From an uncultured Lachnospiraceae bacterium (GTDB taxonomy: Bacteria; Bacillota; Clostridia; Lachnospirales; Lachnospiraceae): a DNA stretch of 64,000 nt. Of this stretch, positions 9,016 through 17,238 are shown piece after piece (within the stretch, counting starts at the first letter, position 1; each line of letters opens with the position of its first letter). A program made the position numbers and the translations under genes. The stretch is from assembly GCA_934351835.1 (NCBI GenBank), contig CAKRJP010000009.1:44864-108863 (forward strand), written 5' to 3'. A model generated the notes under the pieces. It was not told the origin of the DNA and made no database searches. It saw only the letters and a program-made list of their open reading frames with translations.

Positions 9016-10428
9016 CTACTCTCTTCCGTCGAAGCAGTATGTACATACCTGACAAGGATCAATACCTATGGATTCCAGAAGATCATCCAGCCTGTGATAA
9101 CGAAGAGAAGTAAAGTTCTGGATCTTACAGATTTCCTGAAGCATTTCTTCATATTTGCAGGAATGCGGATCTGCATACTCTTTCAATACTTCCGGCGATA
9201 CATTGTCGCCCTCTTTTTCACGGATCACACGTCTGGTGATCAGTTCCATCTCAGATTTTGAGCGTGAGAAGTTCAGATATTTACAGCCGTAAAGCAATGG
9301 TGGACAGGCCGGTCTTACATGCACTTCTTTCGCCCCACTCTGATATAAAAATTCCGTAGTCTCCCGAAGCTGTGTTCCACGTACGATGGAATCATCGATC
9401 AGAAGTAATTTCTTACCGGAAATCAATGCCTGTACAGGGATTAATTTCATCCGTGCGATCAGATCTCTCTGTGCCTGATTCGTCGGCATAAAGGAACGTG
9501 GCCATGTCGGGGTATACTTGATAAATGGTCTTGCATATGGGATTCCCGATTCGTTCGCATATCCGATCGCATGGGCAATTCCTGAATCCGGCACACCTGC
9601 TACAATATCCGGATGTACGCTGTCTCCATCACGCTTTGCCAGCATACTTCCACAGCGATAGCGCATCTCTTCTACGTTCACACCTTCATAAGAAGAGGTC
9701 GGATATCCATAATATACCCATAAGAACGAGCAGATACGCATCTCTTTTCTCGGTGCCACCAGGGTCTCAACACCATCCGGTGTCACCAGCACAATCTCTC
9801 CAGGGCCTAATTCTTTATAATCCTCATAGCCAAGATTGATATAAGCAAAACTCTCAAAAGATACGCAATATGCGTCCTCTTTTCGTCCGATCACCACCGG
9901 TGTCCGCCCCCAGCGGTCCCTGGCCGCATAGATTCCGTTTCTTGTCATCAGAAGAAGCGTCATCGAACCGTCTACCATCTCCTGCACATACTGGATACCT
10001 TCTACCAGCGTTGCTTTCTTACAGATCAGTGCTGCCACGAGTTCCGTAGCATTCACCTGTCCGCTGGTCATCTCCTGGAAATGCGCCTGACCATCTTTAT
10101 ACAGTTCTTTTAGAAGTTCCTCCTGATTATTGATCTTGCCAACGATTGTAATCGCAAAACTTCCCAAATGTGACTGAATCAGTAACGGTTGCGGTTCAAA
10201 ATCCGAGATACATCCGATTCCCAGATGACCTTTCATATTTCCGACATCCTTGTCGAACTTTGTACGGAACGGTGAGTTCTCGATATTATGTATCGATCTG
10301 TCAAATCCGTCCGCACCATATACTGCCATTCCACCTCTTCTGGTCCCCAGATGTGAATGATAGTCTGTTCCGTAAAATAATTCTAATACGCAGTCTCTCT
10401 TCGCTGCGACTCCAAAAAAACCTCCCAT
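9016..10428 (-). CDS. PurF-like amidophosphoribosyltransferase homologue lacking the N-terminal nucleophile cysteine
   Basis: The 470-residue protein has the Ntn-hydrolase plus phosphoribosyltransferase layout of PurF, which makes phosphoribosylamine from PRPP and glutamine. The PRPP loop is intact (LLLIDDSIVRGTQ). C-terminal cysteines resemble the iron-sulfur ligands of the Bacillus enzyme (PACPPLLYGC and DPCQVCTYCFDGRE). However, the mature N-terminus reads MGGFFGV instead of a Cys directly before the G.FG motif. The segment that normally reads G.RYST.G is GIGCISDFEPQ. Glutaminase activity is therefore doubtful. AGGAGG lies 6 bases before the ATG. It sits between gatB and the aldo/keto reductase, not among purine genes. 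Family membership is certain, its reaction is not. Confidence 0.88.
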   Translation of the reverse strand: MGGFFGVAAKRDCVLELFYGTDYHSHLGTRRGGMAVYGADGFDRSIHNIENSPFRTKFDKDVGNMKGHLGIGCISDFEPQPLLIQSHLGSFAITIVGKINNQEELLKELYKDGQAHFQEMTSGQVNATELVAALICKKATLVEGIQYVQEMVDGSMTLLLMTRNGIYAARDRWGRTPVVIGRKEDAYCVSFESFAYINLGYEDYKELGPGEIVLVTPDGVETLVAPRKEMRICSFLWVYYGYPTSSYEGVNVEEMRYRCGSMLAKRDGDSVHPDIVAGVPDSGIAHAIGYANESGIPYARPFIKYTPTWPRSFMPTNQAQRDLIARMKLIPVQALISGKKLLLIDDSIVRGTQLRETTEFLYQSGAKEVHVRPACPPLLYGCKYLNFSRSKSEMELITRRVIREKEGDNVSPEVLKEYADPHSCKYEEMLQEICKIQNFTSLRYHRLDDLLESIGIDPCQVCTYCFDGRE

Positions 10429-10444
10429 ACATGGCCTCCTTTGT

Positions 10445-11878
10445 TTAGCTCAATAATTCCTTCAGTTTCTTATTTACCATTCCTGGATTCGCTTTTCCCT
10501 TCATTGCTTTCATCGTCTGACCGACTAATGCCCCAAGGGCTTTTTCTTTTCCACCCTTATAGTCTGCCACAGCTTGAGGGTTTTCTGCAATCACTTTCTG
10601 CAAAACTTCTAAAAGAGCCCCCTCATCATTCACAATTTTCAGTCCATGTTCTTCTACATATTTGTCCGGATCCATATCATCCTCATACATTTTTTCAAAT
10701 ACTTCTTTTGCCACAGAACTGTTGATAGTTCCCGCATCTGCAAGTTCTATGAGCTTCGCTAAATGTTTCGGTGTAAATACAATATCTTCCGGTTCTTCCC
10801 CATGTTCCTTCAAAAGTCGCATCGTTTCCACCATCAGCCAGTTGGAAACTTTTTTTGGTTTTCCGCAGATTGCAGTTGTTGCTTCAAAAATATCTGCCAT
10901 ATGTTTCGATCCTGTAATAATCTCCGCATCATATTCCGGAATATCAAATTCTTTTTTATAACGGACCAGTTTTTCATCACGAAATTCCGGCTGTTGTTTC
11001 TTAATCTTTTCAATCCACTCGTCATTTATCACAATTGGTACCAGATCCGGTTCCGGAAAATAACGATAATCCTGTGCATCTTCTTTCGAACGCATTGCAT
11101 GGGAAGATTCTTTATTATCATCCCATCTTCTGGTCTCCTGGATTACTTTTTTTCCTTCTTCCAACAGTTCGATCTGTCTCTCTCTTTCTCCTTCAATTGC
11201 ATGTGTGATCGCCTTGAATGAGTTTAAGTTCTTCATCTCAGTCCTTGTACCAAACTTCTCTGTGCCGACTTCTCTCACTGACAGATTGACATCTGCTCTC
11301 ATGGAACCTTCCTGTAATTTACAGTCAGATGCTCCCAGATACTGGATCAGGGTACGAAGTTTCTCCAGATAAGCAATCACTTCTTCCGCAGAACGCATAT
11401 CCGGCTCAGATACGATTTCCACCAGAGGCACGCCACTTCGGTTGTAATCTACCAGAGATGTATCATCCCATTCATCATGCACTAATTTACCTGCATCCTC
11501 TTCCATATGCATCTCATGAATACGGATCTTTTTCTTCGTATCTCCCACGCAGATCTCTACATAACCATTTCTTGCGATCGGCAGATACAGCTGTGAAATC
11601 TGATAGTTCTGCGGGTTATCAGGATAGAAATAATTTTTACGGTCAAATTTGCAGACTCTGGTAATATCACAGTTCGTTGCAAGCCCGATGGCCATTGCAT
11701 ATTCTACCACCTGCTTATTTAATACCGGAAGAGATCCCGGCATGCCTGTGCAGACCGGACAAGTGTGAGTATTTGGTGCTCCTCCGAAAGCAGTGGAGCA
11801 TCCACAGAAAATTTTGGTCTTGGTCGCTAATTCTACATGGACCTCCAGTCCGATGACTGTCTCATATTGCTTTGCCAT
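10445..11878 (-). CDS. gatB: Asp-tRNA(Asn)/Glu-tRNA(Gln) amidotransferase subunit B
   Basis: The 477-residue GatB is the kinase and tRNA-binding subunit of the GatCAB transamidase, which converts misacylated Asp-tRNA(Asn) or Glu-tRNA(Gln) to the amide form. The N-terminus reads YETVIGLEVHVELAT, followed by a zinc-site pattern (FCGCS and CPVC). The segment GMPGSLPVLN and the YqeY-like tail (KGKANPGMVNKKLKELL) are typical. Start 11878 lies 2 bases after the gatA stop, indicating translational coupling. Confidence 0.97.
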   Translation of the reverse strand: MAKQYETVIGLEVHVELATKTKIFCGCSTAFGGAPNTHTCPVCTGMPGSLPVLNKQVVEYAMAIGLATNCDITRVCKFDRKNYFYPDNPQNYQISQLYLPIARNGYVEICVGDTKKKIRIHEMHMEEDAGKLVHDEWDDTSLVDYNRSGVPLVEIVSEPDMRSAEEVIAYLEKLRTLIQYLGASDCKLQEGSMRADVNLSVREVGTEKFGTRTEMKNLNSFKAITHAIEGERERQIELLEEGKKVIQETRRWDDNKESSHAMRSKEDAQDYRYFPEPDLVPIVINDEWIEKIKKQQPEFRDEKLVRYKKEFDIPEYDAEIITGSKHMADIFEATTAICGKPKKVSNWLMVETMRLLKEHGEEPEDIVFTPKHLAKLIELADAGTINSSVAKEVFEKMYEDDMDPDKYVEEHGLKIVNDEGALLEVLQKVIAENPQAVADYKGGKEKALGALVGQTMKAMKGKANPGMVNKKLKELLS

Positions 11879-11880
11879 AA

Positions 11881-13353
11881 TTATCTGTCTCCTTTCTGTG
11901 CCAGTTCCGGTCTTTTGTAACTTCTGGTCTGTTCTAATGTGTATGCTGCACGGATAATCGTATTTTCCTCAAAACAATTTCCAATAATCTGCATTCCAAT
12001 CGGCAACCCCTTCGCATCGGTTCCCACCGGAATACTAATTCCCGGAAGTCCTGCCAGGTTCACCGCGATCGTGTAAATATCTCCCAGATACATCTTGATC
12101 GGATCACTTAAACTCTTTCCAAGTTCCGGTGCGGTCGTCGGTGCAGCCGGTGCAATGATCACATCATATTTTGCAAACGCTTTATCAAAGGCTTCTTTGA
12201 TCAGCGCTTTTGTTCTTAGTGCCTTCAAATAATAGGCATCATAGTATCCTGAACTTAATACAAAAGAACCAAGCATGATTCTGCGTTTCACTTCCGGACC
12301 CAACCCTTCGGAACGTGTCTTTTTATACATATTGTGCAGACCTTCGTACTCTTCTGTACGATAACCGTATTTCACCCCATCAAATCTTGAAAGGTTGGAG
12401 CTTGCTTCCGCCGATGCAATAACATAATATGCAGGAATTGCATACTGTACCAGGCTCAGGTCAAATCTTTCTACGATTGCTCCCTTTTCCTCCAGTACTT
12501 TTACTGCATCTAAGATTTGTTCTTTCACTTCTGCATCTAATCCATCTCCAAAATAATCATTTGGGATACCAATCTTTAATCCCTTAACATCTTCCACTAA
12601 GGCACTTGTAAAGTCATAACTTTCTCTCTTGATTGATGTGCTGTCCTTCGGATCATAAGATGCAATGGTCTCCAAAATTGTTGCACAGTCTGTCACATCT
12701 TTTGCCACCGGTCCTATCTGGTCTAATGATGAACCATAGGCAATCAGCCCGTATCTGGAAATTGTTCCATAAGTCGGTTTGATTCCTACCACTCCACAGA
12801 AAGAACTTGGCTGTCTGATAGAGCCGCCAGTGTCGGAACCTAATGCATACGCACACTCTTCAGCCGCCACTGCTGCGCAGGAACCTCCGGAAGATCCTCC
12901 CGGCACATGCTCTAAATTCCACGGGTTTTTTGTTTCTCCGTAATAAGAAGTCTCCGTTGTACTTCCCATGGCAAATTCATCCATATTTGTCTTTCCGATG
13001 ATAACCGCCCCTGCTTTTTCCAGGTTTTTCACTGCTTCCGCCGTAAATGTCGGTTTGAAATTTTCTAATATCTTAGAACTACAAGTGGTAAGCAGACCTT
13101 CTGTACACATATTGTCTTTAATCGCCACCGGAACACCTGCCAAAGGTCCTGTGAGGGTTCCTTCGTCAATCATCTTCTGTACTTCGTCGGCACGTTTTAA
13201 TGCGCCTTCTTTATCTATCGTCACATAACTGTGAACAGCTGATTCTACTCTGTCTATCCGGGCAAATGCTGCTTCCACAGCTTCTCTGACCGATATCTCG
13301 CCGCTTTTGATCTTTTTCCCTATTTCTACTGCTGTCAGGCTCATAATATCCAT
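11881..13353 (-). CDS. gatA: Asp-tRNA(Asn)/Glu-tRNA(Gln) amidotransferase subunit A
   Basis: The 490-residue amidase-signature protein hydrolyses glutamine and channels ammonia to GatB. The catalytic Ser-cisSer-Lys triad is present at Lys79 (GVPVAIKDN), Ser154 (PGGSSGGS) and Ser178 (GSDTGGSIRQP). The first ATG (13353) is favoured because AGGAGG lies 10 bases upstream; an in-frame ATG three codons later is possible. It follows gatC by 15 bases. Confidence 0.97.
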   Translation of the reverse strand: MDIMSLTAVEIGKKIKSGEISVREAVEAAFARIDRVESAVHSYVTIDKEGALKRADEVQKMIDEGTLTGPLAGVPVAIKDNMCTEGLLTTCSSKILENFKPTFTAEAVKNLEKAGAVIIGKTNMDEFAMGSTTETSYYGETKNPWNLEHVPGGSSGGSCAAVAAEECAYALGSDTGGSIRQPSSFCGVVGIKPTYGTISRYGLIAYGSSLDQIGPVAKDVTDCATILETIASYDPKDSTSIKRESYDFTSALVEDVKGLKIGIPNDYFGDGLDAEVKEQILDAVKVLEEKGAIVERFDLSLVQYAIPAYYVIASAEASSNLSRFDGVKYGYRTEEYEGLHNMYKKTRSEGLGPEVKRRIMLGSFVLSSGYYDAYYLKALRTKALIKEAFDKAFAKYDVIIAPAAPTTAPELGKSLSDPIKMYLGDIYTIAVNLAGLPGISIPVGTDAKGLPIGMQIIGNCFEENTIIRAAYTLEQTRSYKRPELAQKGDR

Positions 13354-13368
13354 GTCACACTTACCTCC

Positions 13369-13662
13369 TTATCCGATCGTCTTTGGCACTTTAAAGCTGT
13401 TATCTTTCATCAGCGGTGCGTTTGCCAGAGTTTCTCCACTTCCGTCACCATTGGTCACTACATCTTCACGGAATACATTATTAACCGGAAATACGTGGGA
13501 CATTGGTTCTATACCCTCAGTATCCAGTTCATTTAATGTATCGATGTAATCCAACATCTTCTCCATATCTGCCTTCGCATTTTCTTTTTCTTCTCCTGAC
13601 AATTCCAGCTTTGCCAGAATGCCTACATATTCGATCGTCTCATCGGAAATCTTGTTTGCCAT
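13369..13662 (-). CDS. gatC: Asp-tRNA(Asn)/Glu-tRNA(Gln) amidotransferase subunit C
   Basis: The 97-residue GatC belts GatA and GatB together. The visible pattern is typical: ANKISDETIEYVGILAKLEL near the start, then DTEGIEPMSHVFPV and VFREDVV. Start 13662 is chosen because AGGAGG lies 7 bases upstream. The gene begins 14 bases after the zinc-ribbon gene, placing that gene at the head of the gatCAB transcript. Confidence 0.95.
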   Translation of the reverse strand: MANKISDETIEYVGILAKLELSGEEKENAKADMEKMLDYIDTLNELDTEGIEPMSHVFPVNNVFREDVVTNGDGSGETLANAPLMKDNSFKVPKTIG

Positions 13663-13676
13663 GTTTATTCCTCCTG

Positions 13677-14711
13677 TCAATATTTCTCATAATAGTCTGC
13701 GTAATCAGTAGAGACAATTTTCTCACTCGGCGTCAACCTGATAGAAAGATCTCCCTCGCATTTTATTTTACTGTCCTTTGGAAGCACCAGATTCTTATAG
13801 CACTGTCCATAAGAACTATATTCTCCTAAATACATATAAATAGTTGTAATTTCTTCTCCGGATTTGTCCTTGATACTGATATCCAGATTGCCGGTTCCCT
13901 CTAGTACTTCCAAATCATAGACACCTGCTTCAAAGTTTCTTCCGACAATATAATCTTTGCCGCCTTCCAGCTTTGCCTCAGCAGTCTGGGGATTCGTTTC
14001 TCCTGCACTTAACTCCTGTGCATTCTCTGTTGAGAGCGTCATCGTCGTCTTTGATTCAATCTCTACAAGTGCACCATCATACAGGCGGATATCATCCAGG
14101 TTATTGTCTTCCTGTCCTTTATACTCATATAAATAGATTCCATTTTCCTCATCATCTACTTGAATGGTATCATAGTCATCTTCACTGGTTACAGTATACT
14201 TTCCTTCCGGAATATGCACGCCCACGACATATTCCCCACTGGCCAGTTCAAACTTCTGGGAAACTCCTGCCTCCGGAAGATTATTTTCCACATACTCGTA
14301 CGGACCCGCTTCCTCATAGCCACTCTGCTGATATGCGTAATCCTGTATTTTATCCCGTATGGTTGAGATAATCGGGACTAAAACTCCGCCAAATACGATC
14401 AGGAATACCAGCATGATTGCAAGTACTCTCAGACAACCGCCTTTTTTCTTAGGTTTTCCATAATTCGTTGCCGGCTGTCCATACCCTTGTGGTTGTGGAC
14501 TATATGGCTGTGCCGGCTGACTTTTTTTCACTTTCCTTGGTTTACTCGGCTCCGCCGGATGTTCATGCACATGTGTCAGCGGCTTATGATCGCAGTCACT
14601 CTGGTTCAATCTGTAATTCTTATCAGACTTGTTATTATCCAGTCCACATTCTGTACATATCCCCTGACCGTTTAATTTTCCTCCGCATAATGTACACCTT
14701 CTTCCAAACAT
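13677..14711 (-). CDS. zinc-ribbon membrane protein with two extracytoplasmic beta-rich repeats
   Basis: I do not recognise a named family for this 344-residue protein. The N-terminus carries a zinc ribbon (RCTLCGGK and GICTECGLDN), then a Pro-rich cytoplasmic linker and one transmembrane helix (about residues 93-115). Two related beta-rich domains follow, each opening with a (Y/D)(V/I)VG..(I/F)..G.Y pattern: GEYVVGVHIPEGKY near residue 160 and KDYIVGRNFEAGVY near residue 250. This architecture suggests a membrane sensor or envelope protein. It is first in the run leading to gatCAB, 14 bases before gatC, but nothing in it points to translation. Confidence 0.75.
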   Translation of the reverse strand: MFGRRCTLCGGKLNGQGICTECGLDNNKSDKNYRLNQSDCDHKPLTHVHEHPAEPSKPRKVKKSQPAQPYSPQPQGYGQPATNYGKPKKKGGCLRVLAIMLVFLIVFGGVLVPIISTIRDKIQDYAYQQSGYEEAGPYEYVENNLPEAGVSQKFELASGEYVVGVHIPEGKYTVTSEDDYDTIQVDDEENGIYLYEYKGQEDNNLDDIRLYDGALVEIESKTTMTLSTENAQELSAGETNPQTAEAKLEGGKDYIVGRNFEAGVYDLEVLEGTGNLDISIKDKSGEEITTIYMYLGEYSSYGQCYKNLVLPKDSKIKCEGDLSIRLTPSEKIVSTDYADYYEKY

Positions 14712-14769
14712 ATCAAAATCCTCTCTTTCCGCTTCTGCAGCATTCCCCGTTTGCTGCGATATTTAAGTC

Positions 14770-16104
14770 TTATGGTTCCAGACGGCTTAAATCTCTTGGG
14801 AATAAAGTGGTTTCTCGTACATTGTCTTCACCTACCAGTTTCATCGTCAGACGTTCCAGGCCGATTCCGAGACCTCCGTGCGGCGGCATACCGTGTTTAA
14901 ATGTTGCCAGATACTGTTCCATTCCATCCTGCTCCATACCTCTTGCAGCAATCTTATCTACCAGTTTCTGGTAATCATGGATTCTCTGGCCCCCTGTTGT
15001 GATCTCCATTCCTTTAAACAGCAAGTCAAAACTCAGTGTATATCTGGTATCCTCCGGGTCATCCATCGCATAGAACGGTCGCTTCTTCGATGGATAATGC
15101 GTAACAAATACAAAATCGCTGTCCCACTCTTCTTTTGCATACTGACCGATCAGAATCTCTTCCTCCGGTTCCAGATCAAATGGATTGCGCATCTTATGCT
15201 GATACTTCTCCGCTACTTTTTCTTTAATATCGCTAAACTTGACTGCCGGAATCTGATCCACTTTTGGCAATGTAATTCCAAGAACTTTAAGCTCTCTTTG
15301 ATATTCTTTTTCCAGCAGTGCCATCGCATATTGAAGATATCCCGTCTCCATAGCCATCACATCTTCAAATCCATCAATATATCCCATCTCAAAATCCAGA
15401 CTGGTATATTCGTTCAGATGACGTTTGGTGTTGTGTTTTTCTGCACGAAATACCGGTGCTGTCTCAAACACTCTGTCAAACACACCTACCATCATCTGTT
15501 TGTAAAACTGTGGACTCTGTGCCAGCACAGCCGGTCTGTGGAAATATTCTAATTTGAAAATATTTGCTCCACCTTCTGCACCTTTCGCACCGATCTTTGG
15601 CGTATGGATCTCTGTAAATCCCTGACTGTACAGGAAATCTCTGAACGCTCTTGTGAGTCCTTCCTGAATTCTGAATTTTGCACGTTCTCTGATATTTCTG
15701 AGTGAAATTGAACGGTAGTTTAACTTGGCTTCCAGAGACGTATTCAACTTCCATTTTGAAATCGCCAGCGGCATCATCTCATCCTCCGGTTCACTTAATA
15801 TCGTGACCTTTTTCAGACGAATTTCAATGCCGTTCGGTGCTTTCTCATTCTGCTCTAACACGCCTTCTGCTTCTATTGTATCAGCTTCTTTTAAGGCCTT
15901 CAATTCAAATTCGGCGGTTCCTTCTTCATATACTGTCTGCAAAAGTCCCTCACGTTTTCTAAGGATGACAAATGCCACAGTTCCCATATTTCGAATCGTA
16001 TGAATAGCCCCATTTACTTTCACTGTCTCCCCCAGTTTACCGAGTTCTAATAATTCACTGATTTCCATTGTATCTTTTTTTCTTACTCCTGTGACATATT
16101 CCAT
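14770..16104 (-). CDS. aspS: aspartate--tRNA(Asp/Asn) ligase, archaeal-type (non-discriminating)
   Basis: The 444-residue class II synthetase is about 150 residues shorter than bacterial AspRS because it lacks the GAD insertion, so it is the archaeal-type form. An OB-fold anticodon domain (about residues 10-100) precedes the catalytic core: motif 2 FRAEKHNTKRHLNEYTSLDF, motif 3 GIGLERLTM, C-terminus FPRDLSRLEP. Start 16104 is used because AGGAGG lies 9 bases upstream, while the ATG at 16113 abuts it. In bacteria such enzymes generally charge both tRNA(Asp) and tRNA(Asn), leaving Asp-tRNA(Asn) for GatCAB, encoded just downstream. A T-box leader precedes it. Confidence 0.93.
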   Translation of the reverse strand: MEYVTGVRKKDTMEISELLELGKLGETVKVNGAIHTIRNMGTVAFVILRKREGLLQTVYEEGTAEFELKALKEADTIEAEGVLEQNEKAPNGIEIRLKKVTILSEPEDEMMPLAISKWKLNTSLEAKLNYRSISLRNIRERAKFRIQEGLTRAFRDFLYSQGFTEIHTPKIGAKGAEGGANIFKLEYFHRPAVLAQSPQFYKQMMVGVFDRVFETAPVFRAEKHNTKRHLNEYTSLDFEMGYIDGFEDVMAMETGYLQYAMALLEKEYQRELKVLGITLPKVDQIPAVKFSDIKEKVAEKYQHKMRNPFDLEPEEEILIGQYAKEEWDSDFVFVTHYPSKKRPFYAMDDPEDTRYTLSFDLLFKGMEITTGGQRIHDYQKLVDKIAARGMEQDGMEQYLATFKHGMPPHGGLGIGLERLTMKLVGEDNVRETTLFPRDLSRLEP

Positions 16105-16139
16105 ATTCTTCATCCTCCTGATTTATTTTTCCTAATAAA

Positions 16140-16405
16140 AAATCCCGGAATACAAATAATTTGTATTCCGGGACAGATTTCAACAATAATCCGCGGTACC
16201 ACCCGCTGTTAAACTCCCCATTGAGCTTATCTCTAATGCACATAACGCGTCGCTCACGTACCGACCTACTATCAGTTCAACCGGTCTGCTCCAGAGTGTT
16301 CCCTATTGCCTTCTTCCCTTAAACATCGCTCTCAGTCGGTGACGATGTATTCCTGTTAAGTTTCAAAAACAGAGTCTCCTTCATCGCTTTACTCATTTAA
16401 ACTGC
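16140..16405 (-). ncRNA. T-box leader of aspS
   Basis: The canonical T-box bulge sequence TGGTACCGCGG is present (minus strand, 16201-16191). It is followed by a strong intrinsic terminator (TCCCGGAATACAAAT paired with ATTTGTATTCCGGGA, 16143-16173, then a T-run) ahead of aspS. Upstream are the conserved ACTCTGGAGC and TTGAACTGATAGTAGG segments. The triplet directly 5' of ACTC is AAC (16300-16298), within GAAC, so asparagine is the likeliest specifier. GAA overlaps it. Uncharged tRNA would stabilise antitermination and raise aspS expression. The specifier assignment is by eye. Confidence 0.9.
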
Positions 16406-16409
16406 CATC

Positions 16410-16438
16410 ATCTTAGCACATGTTTTTTCAGATTGCAA
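16410..16438 (-). promoter_or_regulatory. probable sigma-A promoter of the T-box/aspS transcript
   Basis: On the minus strand TTGCAA (16438-16433) and TAAGAT (16415-16410) are separated by 17 bases, close to the vegetative consensus, and lie just upstream of the T-box structure. Confidence 0.6.
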
Positions 16439-16448
16439 GGGGATTTTT

Positions 16449-17129
16449 CTAATTTCCACTTGGAATATATTTTCTGATTGCTCCTGCCACATTACTGATC
16501 GGCATCGTCTGAAGCCATACTCTTCCAGGTCCTGTCACTACAGTGTTAAAGAATCCTTCGCCACCTAAAAACTTATTTTTCATACCCGGAACTGTCTGAA
16601 TATCTATCTGACAGGTTGCTTCCATAGCTGCCAGATGTCCTGTATCCAGCACAATCTTCTGTCCAGGTTGAAGATCATACTCAATCACATGTCCGTCAAA
16701 TTCTGCAAACATCAGTCCCTGGCCTGATACTTTCTGCATCACAAAACCTTCACCACCGAACAATCCCGCTCCAATCTTTTTATTAAAGAATACTGATAAA
16801 CTTACACCTGCCTCTGCTGCCAGGAATGCGCTCTTCTGGAAAACCATCTCTCTTCCCGGACCGATTTCAAACGCCCGGATCGATCCAGGGAAACAAGATG
16901 CAAATGCGATCATTCCCGGTCCACCCTGAGCAGTATATATATTCTGAAACATCTTTTCACCGGAGAATGCTCTTCCAAAAGCCTTTCCGATTCCTCCGTT
17001 TGTCGTTGTCTCCATCTTCATATTCGGTGACATCCACGACATTGCACCGCCTTCTGTGATCATTCTCTCGCCTGCCTCTAACTGGCAGATTACTACCGGG
17101 AGTGTCTCTCCCTGAATCTGATATTTCAT
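16449..17129 (-). CDS. AIM24/TIGR00266-family protein
   Basis: A 226-residue glycine-rich beta protein of the AIM24 (TIGR00266) family. It has the repeated GG-rich strands expected (GEGFVMQKVSGQG, GGEGFFNTVVTGPG, MAWMS-like AMSWMSPN near residue 35) and ends VWLQTMPIS...IRKYIP. Start 17129 is chosen because AGGAGG lies 5 bases upstream. Family members fold into a trimeric jelly-roll-like barrel, but no biochemical role is established in bacteria. It stands alone between the aspS leader and the CLC gene. Confidence 0.88.
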   Translation of the reverse strand: MKYQIQGETLPVVICQLEAGERMITEGGAMSWMSPNMKMETTTNGGIGKAFGRAFSGEKMFQNIYTAQGGPGMIAFASCFPGSIRAFEIGPGREMVFQKSAFLAAEAGVSLSVFFNKKIGAGLFGGEGFVMQKVSGQGLMFAEFDGHVIEYDLQPGQKIVLDTGHLAAMEATCQIDIQTVPGMKNKFLGGEGFFNTVVTGPGRVWLQTMPISNVAGAIRKYIPSGN

Positions 17130-17238
17130 CCGTACCTCCTTCGTCAATTTCCTGACTTTTTTGTAAATATTCCGATTTTATTTTAGCATAACCTTTTATT
17201 TTCTGATACATTCTTTTTCTATTTTCTACTAAATTTTT

